NCBI GenBank assembly: GCA_020438245.1
Contig: JAGQUY010000273.1
Coordinates: 1-9,207 of the forward strand
DNA: 9,207 bases
DNA from: Bacteroidota bacterium
GTDB taxonomy: Bacteria > CLD3 > SB21
Reading direction: 5' to 3'
Shown: in pieces, positions 1-5,781 of the stretch
How the letters are laid out: every line of letters begins with the position of its first letter
How positions within the stretch are numbered: the first letter of the stretch is position 1
The notes under the pieces: generated by a model
Databases searched by the model: none
What the model was told of the DNA's origin: nothing
Seen by the model: only the letters and a program-made list of their open reading frames with translations
Program-made: the position numbers and the translations under genes

Positions 1-767
1 AACGACCACTTATCATTTACCAGATAATCAAAACCACCGACCCACTGAGTCCCGTTGTATCTGGTTTGCTGCAGATTTTGGATGAATCCGCCCTTCAATC
101 CCTGCACATACTGTTCTCCGGGAGTTTCTTTTGAAGACCCGCCTATATATGCTCGGACTCGAGACCCGAAGTTTCTTCCAAAGAACACCCCGATGTCACC
201 AAAGTCACTAAATACGGACCGGTATTTTAGGGAAGTTATGGGCGTCTCACTGGGAAAACGCCTCGAAATAATATTCACATAACCGGCGGTGCCGGCAGCG
301 CCATATCTTCCCGCGATGGTCCCGCGGTAAAACTCGATACGTTCTATGTTCTCAAGCGAAATCTGGTTCAAATTCATCCATTCCACATCGGACTCGTTCA
401 GCAGGACACCGTCGAAAAGAATAAGAAGCTGCCGGTTGGACAAACCGTTGAAAGAGGCCGTGATGGGTTTACCATAACTGCCGAGATCGTGCACATACAT
501 TCCACCGATCAACCATAGAAAATCCGCCAAATCTTCATGGTAGACATTCATCAGATCATCGTGTGTCCATATGCGATAAAGGGCAAGAGAGTCCATCGCG
601 ATGGCCGATTTTTTCCTGAAAGTGGCCGAAAGGAGGGTCTGAATATCAGGCGTTCGAATAACTTGGCTTGAATCGGATGCGAGAGAGGTCGAATCCGTTT
701 GTCCCAGAAGGTGCAGCGGTGCAGCAACGACGACCGCACCTATCAGTAGCCAACGAGCAGGGATCAT
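1..767 (-). CDS. TonB-dependent receptor plug-domain protein, N-terminal part (3' end cut by window edge)
   Basis: The first 255 residues of an outer-membrane receptor-like protein; the frame has no stop before the window edge. Residues 1-23 look like a signal peptide (Arg5, then hydrophobic LLIGAVVVAAPLHLLG). Residues ~68-170 match the plug domain of TonB-dependent receptors: DLADFLWLIGGMYVHDLGSYG, the ITASFNGLSNRQLLILFDGVLLNES region (family: RGxxxxxxLVLIDGVPVN), ISLENIERIEFYRGTIAGRYGAAGTAGYVNIISRR. From ~175 the first barrel strands begin (alternating aromatic/polar, e.g. SRVRAYIGGSS). No clear TonB box is visible between the signal peptide and the plug, so energy coupling is unproven. The ATG at 767 lies 7 bp after the transporter stop and has only a weak ribosome site, suggesting coupling. 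The ligand is unknown. The full protein should extend well beyond the window; a much shorter form cannot be excluded. Confidence 0.88.
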   Translation of the reverse strand, partial: MIPARWLLIGAVVVAAPLHLLGQTDSTSLASDSSQVIRTPDIQTLLSATFRKKSAIAMDSLALYRIWTHDDLMNVYHEDLADFLWLIGGMYVHDLGSYGKPITASFNGLSNRQLLILFDGVLLNESDVEWMNLNQISLENIERIEFYRGTIAGRYGAAGTAGYVNIISRRFPSETPITSLKYRSVFSDFGDIGVFFGRNFGSRVRAYIGGSSKETPGEQYVQGLKGGFIQNLQQTRYNGTQWVGGFDYLVNDKWS

Positions 768-774
768 CCGGTCA

Positions 775-2040
775 TCATGATCTGGCGTGGTGACGGGTTA
801 CAACTACATGGTAAATCGTCATTAAGATCGTGGCAAGCACGCCGATGCCAAAGAGAACCACGAAGATGATCTCCGGGTACGAAGATGGTTTTGCAATGGT
901 TCCATACAACCAGCCTCCCAGCGTACCGCCCACACCCCATGCAATTGCCACGGGCAGAAACGCATAGCCCTGAAAGAGCCCCTGCTGGCCTTTGGGGGCT
1001 ATATCGGAGATATATTCATAGTAACGAGGTGCCTGGGTCTGTTCCCCGATGGAAAAAACAAAGATTGCCGCAACAATTGTCGGAATGGATGGACTTGCCA
1101 GAACCAGGAGCCAGGAAAGCGTTGAGATGATGAAACCGACGATCATGGCAACGCCCGGTGACCATTTTTTGGTCAGACGGTTTACGATGAGCTGAAGGAG
1201 GATAATGCTCCAGGCCCCGGCCGACTGAATAAGTTCGAACGGTGCATCGGCTGAAATGAAATCCGTCACATAAAAAGGGATGATGATAAAAATCTGCCAA
1301 AACATGATCCAGTAGAGTCCGAAAATAAGCAGGAACGATATGAATTTGAAATTGCCCAGGACGACGACGAGATTCTTCAGCTTGGTGCCCAATGACTCGG
1401 AATCCTGCTCTCCGTTTCCCACTTCCTTGTAGAAAAAGAAATTAACGACAAACATGAGGCCGCAACTTATCGCCGATACAATGTATACGCTCGCAATACC
1501 GATCTGATCGCGTACGATAAAGGCAATGGCGGGGCCAATCGCCCCTCCAATGTTGACAAGCCAATAGTATATCGCATAACCAAGAGATTTCGTTTCTTCC
1601 TTGGTCGTCAGAGCCACCGTGCCAAGCACGGAAGGTTTAATGAAGGACCCGCCAAAGGCGGTGAATATCAAAATGACAACCAGACATCCATAGAGCGAAA
1701 TACCGGCATAAAACTCATGAAAGCCGGGCATGGCCGTCGAACCGATAAGGAAATACCCCACTGCCAGCATGGAAAACGCAATCGAAAAAGCACGACGAAA
1801 TCCAAACTTATCGGCCAAGGTGCCCGCCAGAATCGGCAGCAAGTAGATCAGACCTCCAAAAATGGAAGAAAGTTGACCTGCTTCCACCTCGGAAAAATGA
1901 AGGGTATTCCGTAAGAAGATACTCAACACCGTCGCCTGACCGTAGTAGGCAAGCCGCTCAAAAAGTTCCATTCCGTTGGCCACCCAAAAAGTGGGATGAA
2001 ATCCGTCCCGAACCTTTGTCCTGATCGATTGAATATCCAC
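775..2040 (-). CDS. POT/PTR-type MFS transporter (probable proton-coupled peptide symporter)
   Basis: A 421-residue inner-membrane transporter of the major facilitator superfamily, with about 12 hydrophobic segments. Several marks point to the proton-dependent oligopeptide (POT) branch: the helix-1 motif ExxERxxYYG (ELFERLAYYG, Glu25, Glu28, Arg29, Tyr32-Tyr33), GTLADKFGFRR after helix 2, Lys135 in GGSFIKPSVLG (the conserved helix-4 lysine), YAIYYWLVNIGGAIGP (matching the family FYxxINxG signature), and Glu333 with SIGEQTQAPRYYEYISDIAPKGQQG, like the helix-10 ELxxSPxxLxxxxxxAPK region. It is shorter than many POT proteins (450-500), and the substrate could be something other than di- or tripeptides. 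The start is GTG at 2040, 24 bp after the HEAT gene, with a good AGGTAGAGG ribosome site. The next gene, 7 bp downstream, encodes an outer-membrane receptor-like protein, suggesting a shared uptake path (inference). Confidence 0.87.
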   Translation of the reverse strand: MDIQSIRTKVRDGFHPTFWVANGMELFERLAYYGQATVLSIFLRNTLHFSEVEAGQLSSIFGGLIYLLPILAGTLADKFGFRRAFSIAFSMLAVGYFLIGSTAMPGFHEFYAGISLYGCLVVILIFTAFGGSFIKPSVLGTVALTTKEETKSLGYAIYYWLVNIGGAIGPAIAFIVRDQIGIASVYIVSAISCGLMFVVNFFFYKEVGNGEQDSESLGTKLKNLVVVLGNFKFISFLLIFGLYWIMFWQIFIIIPFYVTDFISADAPFELIQSAGAWSIILLQLIVNRLTKKWSPGVAMIVGFIISTLSWLLVLASPSIPTIVAAIFVFSIGEQTQAPRYYEYISDIAPKGQQGLFQGYAFLPVAIAWGVGGTLGGWLYGTIAKPSSYPEIIFVVLFGIGVLATILMTIYHVVVTRHHARS

Positions 2041-2045
2041 GTGAA

Positions 2046-2054
2046 CCTCTACCT
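2046..2054 (-). promoter_or_regulatory. Ribosome binding site deciding the GTG start of the POT-type transporter
   Basis: On the minus strand this reads AGGTAGAGG, with AGAGG five bases before the GTG at 2040. It is the clearest Shine-Dalgarno match in the window and lies in the only intergenic gap longer than 10 bp. It supports GTG as the real start and suggests that this gene is translated independently, unlike the overlapping genes before it. Confidence 0.7.
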
Positions 2055-2064
2055 GGTTGTCGGC

Positions 2065-2841
2065 TTACGAGTTGCCGAATATCTGTTTGTGTCTCGCTTC
2101 TTTCAAAATTTTTTTGTTCACCTCATCCAATCCGACAATATCATCCAAACTCAGGTAAGCTGCGATTTGTACATCACGATTCGGATCCTTTGTCAACGTG
2201 ATCAGCGTGTCGTAGACGAGCTTGGGGATTGCTTCCTTTCCGCGAAAAACCATACCAAGGGCATCTGCACAGGTTTCCCGCATATTCCAGGCCGCATGAC
2301 CGGCTTTGTCAATCAAGAATCGAACTGCGGAAGCGTCTCCCCGCATCGCTATTTGGGCTATTCCCTCGACCGCTGCCATGCCCCGCGAGTCCTCCTCCTC
2401 TTCATGATCTTTGAAACGTTGTACGGCATAATTGCCTAAAAAATCCAACGACTCAGAACCACCGACATGGCCTAATGATAAAATGGCCTCTTCTTCGACC
2501 TGCTCTGTAATTTTTTCTCTGCGATTGGCATCCGTCAAGAAATCGATAACCATTCCTGCACCCTCAGAATGACGCCACTCCCCGATACCCATCAGCGCGG
2601 TAACAAGCAGGTGTTCCTGGTCTGACGACAATAATCCCGCGAGCAAGGGTTGCAGTCGTGGATCGCCTTCAAAGTGCTCTATCAAAGACACCGCATTGAA
2701 TCTGGTGTTCTCAAACTCACTGGTAATATCTCTGAGTATTGCCTCGTACGCCGTTTTTTTCCAACGCTCAGATCCCACCTCATTGGACGGATCAGGCGCA
2801 GGCTCTGCTATTTCTTCTTCCTCCCATTCGTCCATATTCAT
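2065..2841 (-). CDS. HEAT-repeat-like helical protein, function unknown
   Basis: A 258-residue soluble protein with no signal peptide or membrane segment. The first ~22 residues are strongly acidic and Pro-rich (DEWEEEEIAEPAPDPSNEV). The remainder is built of paired helices typical of HEAT/PBS-lyase-like repeats, with units around 45-75, 76-105, 116-140, 154-180, 187-210 and 222-245. Recurrent features are AL.GIGEW, AILSLGHVGG, AVEGIAQIA, CADALGMV and DVQIAAYLSLDDI. Such repeats normally form a curved scaffold for protein binding; I see no catalytic motif, and no E-F/Y-type bilin-lyase context. A second acidic patch (HEEEED, 146-151) sits between repeats. It starts with ATG at 2841 overlapping the marC stop as ATGA; an in-frame ATG two codons later (2835) is equally possible. 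It is followed after 24 bp by the transporter gene. Its partner cannot be deduced. Confidence 0.85.
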   Translation of the reverse strand: MNMDEWEEEEIAEPAPDPSNEVGSERWKKTAYEAILRDITSEFENTRFNAVSLIEHFEGDPRLQPLLAGLLSSDQEHLLVTALMGIGEWRHSEGAGMVIDFLTDANRREKITEQVEEEAILSLGHVGGSESLDFLGNYAVQRFKDHEEEEDSRGMAAVEGIAQIAMRGDASAVRFLIDKAGHAAWNMRETCADALGMVFRGKEAIPKLVYDTLITLTKDPNRDVQIAAYLSLDDIVGLDEVNKKILKEARHKQIFGNS

Positions 2842-3455
2842 CCGGCGATAAAATCCGTAATACCCTGCCGGACCATCATGACCCCGATCGCGGCAAGCAA
2901 AATCGTCACAACCTTTGCGATTCCGTCCGCACCGCTACGTCCGATCAGTCGCAAAATGCCAGACGAAAAACGAAGAGCAACATAGACGATCAAGAGATTG
3001 AGTACCACGGCGGTTACGGTCGGAAGGATTCCATGTGTGTCGATCAAAATCATCAACGTAGTAAGCAAGGCCGGGCCGACAATCAACGGAATGCCGATGG
3101 GGACAACACCGATGCTGGGCGCGTGGTGAATCTCAATGTCCTTTGTCTCATCCTTCACTTCGTTTTGTTTACGTTCCGTGGTTGAAAAAAGCAAATCATT
3201 GATTGCAATGGCAAAAAGAATGATACCGCCGGCAATCTTAAAATCACTGATGGTGATCCCCAGGAAAGTGAAAACGACCTTGCCAACCGCAAGAAACATC
3301 AAGCTGACCGCAAATGCCGTTATCGTCGACTGTCTCAACACGCGCTTTTTTGCCCGATCAGGGATTCCATCGGTCAGCGTTAGATATACCGGTACAATTC
3401 CGATTACGTCGATCGCCACAAAAATGGGTATGAAGGCCAGGACGAAGTCTTCCAT
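2838..3455 (-). CDS. MarC-family integral membrane protein
   Basis: A 205-residue inner-membrane protein of the MarC/UPF0056 family, usually six membrane helices and about 200-220 residues. E. coli MarC was once linked to multiple antibiotic resistance, but that link was later withdrawn and the family's transport role is unknown. Visible landmarks: an N-terminal segment with IDVIGIVPVYLTLT (the usual dPiGvvPiFl region with Pro replaced by Val), FLGITISDFKIAGGIILFAIAINDLLF, IGVVPIGIPLIVGPALLTTL, and a C-terminal GADGIAKVVTILLAAIGVMMVRQGI. A polar loop (~93-115) splits the two halves. Two starts are possible: ATG at 3455, sharing one base with the murI stop (TGATG) and with GGGG five bases upstream, or GTG at 3458, giving one more residue. 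I prefer the ATG for its ribosome-site spacing. The family is clear; the physiological role is not. Confidence 0.93.
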   Translation of the reverse strand: MEDFVLAFIPIFVAIDVIGIVPVYLTLTDGIPDRAKKRVLRQSTITAFAVSLMFLAVGKVVFTFLGITISDFKIAGGIILFAIAINDLLFSTTERKQNEVKDETKDIEIHHAPSIGVVPIGIPLIVGPALLTTLMILIDTHGILPTVTAVVLNLLIVYVALRFSSGILRLIGRSGADGIAKVVTILLAAIGVMMVRQGITDFIAG

Positions 3456-4342
3456 CACATCCCCATGATTTCCACGTTGACCGTCTCAACATGATCGACC
3501 GCGCTACCGAGAAACATCTGTCCAACCCGAGAAAAGTTTTTTGGAAGATCCGTGACATAAAATCGGTTGGAGGTCCTCGACTGACTCCTGTTTAGCAACA
3601 GGGACTCCTTCAGGATGGCTTTTGCCTGTTTAGCCGTCTCGATTCCGGAATCAATGAGGTGCACATGCTGTCCCATCACATGATCGATCGTTTTTTGAAT
3701 GGCGGAAGCGAGAATCGGATAGTGGGTACACCCCATAACCAACGTATCAATCCGGGTGTCCGCGAAAACCTTCAAATATTCTTCCGCAACCCGCATGGTC
3801 ACATCGTGTTCCAGCCAGCCCTCCTCAGCGATGGGAACAAACAACGAACAGGGCTGCGCAAAGACTTCAATCTGCGCGTTAAGGCTTTGCAGTGTCCGGG
3901 TATAGGAGTGACTGTTGATGGTGGTTTGTGTGCCAATAATTCCCACGCGTCTTGTGTTTGTCTTTGATGCCGCCGCAGCCGACCCGGGTTTAATAACACC
4001 AATAACCGGGATGCGGAACATATTGGCGATGAAATCCAACGCCACTGCGCTTGCCGTGTTACAGGCTATAATGATCATTTTGACGTCGTGCTCGAGCAGA
4101 AACAAACAACTTTGGAGCGTGAACGCTTTGATGGTCCGGTCTGACTTGGTGCCATATGGCACACGGGCCGTATCACCCAAATAGATAATCCGCTCGTTCG
4201 GCAATATTTTCATGACTTCACGGACAACCGTCAAACCACCGATACCTGAATCGAAAATTCCGATGGGCCGGTCTTCTTCGGGTAAGGCACGCGCTGTTTG
4301 AAGGCTGGCGGCCGGTTCTTGCCGGATAACTGCTGGCTTCAT
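3455..4342 (-). CDS. murI: Glutamate racemase
   Basis: MurI interconverts L- and D-glutamate in the cytoplasm, supplying D-Glu for the second position of the peptidoglycan stem peptide; it uses two cysteines and no cofactor. At 295 residues it is slightly longer than the usual 255-285. Family motifs are all present: IGIFDSGIGGLTV with Asp31-Ser32, LGDTARVPYG (56-64), ACNTASAVAL with catalytic Cys94, and MGCTHYPIL with catalytic Cys205 and His207. About 25 residues precede the first conserved strand (RPIGIFDSG), longer than typical. The ATG at 4342 overlaps the regulator stop as ATGA, and a GAG lies about 5 bases upstream, so translational coupling is likely. The start is supported by this overlap. 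Placement directly after a two-component system is unusual for a housekeeping gene. The function is secure. Confidence 0.97.
   Translation of the reverse strand: MKPAVIRQEPAASLQTARALPEEDRPIGIFDSGIGGLTVVREVMKILPNERIIYLGDTARVPYGTKSDRTIKAFTLQSCLFLLEHDVKMIIIACNTASAVALDFIANMFRIPVIGVIKPGSAAAASKTNTRRVGIIGTQTTINSHSYTRTLQSLNAQIEVFAQPCSLFVPIAEEGWLEHDVTMRVAEEYLKVFADTRIDTLVMGCTHYPILASAIQKTIDHVMGQHVHLIDSGIETAKQAKAILKESLLLNRSQSRTSNRFYVTDLPKNFSRVGQMFLGSAVDHVETVNVEIMGM
3460..3463 (-). promoter_or_regulatory. Ribosome binding site supporting the ATG start of the MarC-family gene
   Basis: A GGGG run on the minus strand lies inside the last codons of murI. It is five bases from the ATG at 3455 but only two from the alternative GTG at 3458. 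The spacing favours the ATG, which shares a base with the murI stop (TGATG), a common arrangement for stop-restart translation. Confidence 0.45.
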
Positions 4343-5781
4343 CCGTTCTCTTTTACTTCCTGTATGTTCAATTCAAGTTCCTTGATTTTTTGCTGTAGAT
4401 ATTGCCTCTTCATGCCCAGTTTGACAGCCGTTTGGGAAATATTGTATTCGTTGAGCCGCATGGCTTCCAAAATGAACTCTCGTTCAAACGATCGGACAAC
4501 TTTTTGTTTGGCCTCCTGAAAGGTTACGTCTCCACGGTCAAGCATTTCTTTGACGCCCTGAGCGCCGAATTCCGGTCTTCCCAAAAGATCCGAAGGCAGT
4601 TGGTCCCGGGTAATTTCCTCCCCCGTACTCAACACTACACATCGTTCAACAACGTTGATCAGTTCTCTCACATTACCCGGCCAGTCATAGTCCATCATGG
4701 TTTTCATCGCATCCTGTGAAAAGCGTTTGACGGGGATGTGGTGTCTCTCAGAAAACACGTCGAGATAGAAACGGGAGAGCAGTATGATATCCTCCGGTCT
4801 TTTCTTCAGAGCTGGAAGCAGGATCTCCACGACATTCAGGCGGTAATACAAGTCTTCCCGAAACTGACCTGCTCGAATCAGTTTCTCCAAATCGCGATGG
4901 GTGGCACTCAGAATTCGTACATCCACCTGAATGGACTCGGTCCCCCCGACACGCTCAAACTTCCTCTCCTGAATTACGCGTAGTACCTTGGCCTGTGTTT
5001 CCAACGACATGTCACCGATCTCATCAAGAAAGATAGTCCCTTTGTCGGCAATCTCAAACTTACCTTGTTTCGAGCCAACCGCGCCCGTAAACGCGCCCTT
5101 TTCATATCCGAATAGTTCACTTTCAATCAGTTCCTTGGGCAGGGCGGCACAATTCAGAGAAACAAACGGGCCTGAACTTCGGGGACTTCGTTCGTGAATC
5201 GTACGCGCGACCATTTCCTTGCCGGTACCACTTTCCCCACGTATCAAGACCGTTACAATATTGCGGCTGACTTTGTCGATAAGGTCGTACACTTTTTGCA
5301 TGGGTTTACTTTCACCGACGAAGTGCCCAAACCCCTTCTTCATCTGAAGTTCATGCCGCAACTGCTCGTTTTCGCGCAACAAAAATATCTGTTGAGCGGC
5401 ATGATGAACCTGAGCCCTGAGCTCTTCAATGTCGTAGGGCTTCGACATATAATTAAACGCGCCCGACTTGATCGCTTCCACCGCAAGTTTCTCCGAACCG
5501 TGTGCAGTGATCATGATCACCAAAACCGGCCATTGCCGGTCACGTATGGTCTTGACGAGTTCAATACCGTTCATACCGGGCATGCTTACGTCGCTGATGA
5601 CAATATGATAGGAATTCGTACTCAGAAGGTTAAGTGCGGAGAGGGCATCCTCTGCTTCCGCCAGACGAAACCCTTCCGGTCTTAGCGCCTTGATCATCCC
5701 GTATCGGGCCGCTTTCTCATCGTCCACAATGAGGACGTTGATAGTCGAATTATCGGGTTTGTTCGTTACCGGATCAGACAT
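4339..5781 (-). CDS. NtrC-family sigma-54-dependent response regulator (REC-AAA+-Fis HTH)
   Basis: A 480-residue transcription activator for sigma-54 RNA polymerase, very probably switched on by the adjacent kinase. The receiver domain (~14-130) has the acidic pair Asp20/Asp21, phospho-acceptor Asp64 (ISDVSMPGMNG), Thr92 and Lys114-Pro115. A helical linker (LLRENEQLRHEL) leads to the AAA+ domain with Walker A GESGTGKE (182-189), the sigma-54-contacting GAFTGA loop (229-234) and Walker B IFLDEIGD (Asp253, Glu254). The C-terminus has a Fis-type helix-turn-helix (NISQTAVKLGMKRQYLQQKI). The start chosen is the ATG at 5781, giving MSDPV about 14 residues before the receiver and an 8-bp overlap with the kinase stop (ATGTCTGA). 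An in-frame ATG at 5832 would add 17 atypical residues and a 59-bp overlap, so I reject it. All catalytic and activator motifs are intact. Target genes cannot be told from this window. Confidence 0.96.
   Translation of the reverse strand: MSDPVTNKPDNSTINVLIVDDEKAARYGMIKALRPEGFRLAEAEDALSALNLLSTNSYHIVISDVSMPGMNGIELVKTIRDRQWPVLVIMITAHGSEKLAVEAIKSGAFNYMSKPYDIEELRAQVHHAAQQIFLLRENEQLRHELQMKKGFGHFVGESKPMQKVYDLIDKVSRNIVTVLIRGESGTGKEMVARTIHERSPRSSGPFVSLNCAALPKELIESELFGYEKGAFTGAVGSKQGKFEIADKGTIFLDEIGDMSLETQAKVLRVIQERKFERVGGTESIQVDVRILSATHRDLEKLIRAGQFREDLYYRLNVVEILLPALKKRPEDIILLSRFYLDVFSERHHIPVKRFSQDAMKTMMDYDWPGNVRELINVVERCVVLSTGEEITRDQLPSDLLGRPEFGAQGVKEMLDRGDVTFQEAKQKVVRSFEREFILEAMRLNEYNISQTAVKLGMKRQYLQQKIKELELNIQEVKENG

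Noticed and set aside
551..739. 62-residue minus-strand open frame near the receptor start.
   Set aside because: It overlaps the receptor gene in another frame; the receptor frame carries a signal peptide and plug motifs, this one nothing.
1016..1300. 94-residue minus-strand open frame inside the transporter.
   Set aside because: It is a shifted frame of the transporter, whose own frame keeps continuous membrane helices and POT motifs across this region.
2041..2064. Possible terminator or internal promoter in the 24-bp gap before the transporter.
   Set aside because: The gap holds no inverted repeat or T-run and is filled mostly by the ribosome binding site; I see no -10/-35 or -24/-12 pair in it.
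1996..2439. 147-residue open frame on the plus strand.
   Set aside because: It lies antisense across the HEAT gene and the start of the transporter, both strongly supported; its product shows no family motif.
2739..3185. 148-residue open frame on the plus strand.
   Set aside because: It is antisense to the MarC and HEAT genes; its composition (many His, Arg, Asn, Asp) looks like an out-of-frame translation.
4149..4162. Perfect 14-bp palindrome GTGCCATATGGCAC, like an operator half-site pair.
   Set aside because: It lies inside murI and is the in-frame coding of the conserved Val-Pro-Tyr-Gly-Thr motif, so coding constraint explains it.
5194..5685. 163-residue open frame on the plus strand.
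   Set aside because: It is antisense to the receiver and AAA+ regions of the response regulator and has no recognisable motif.
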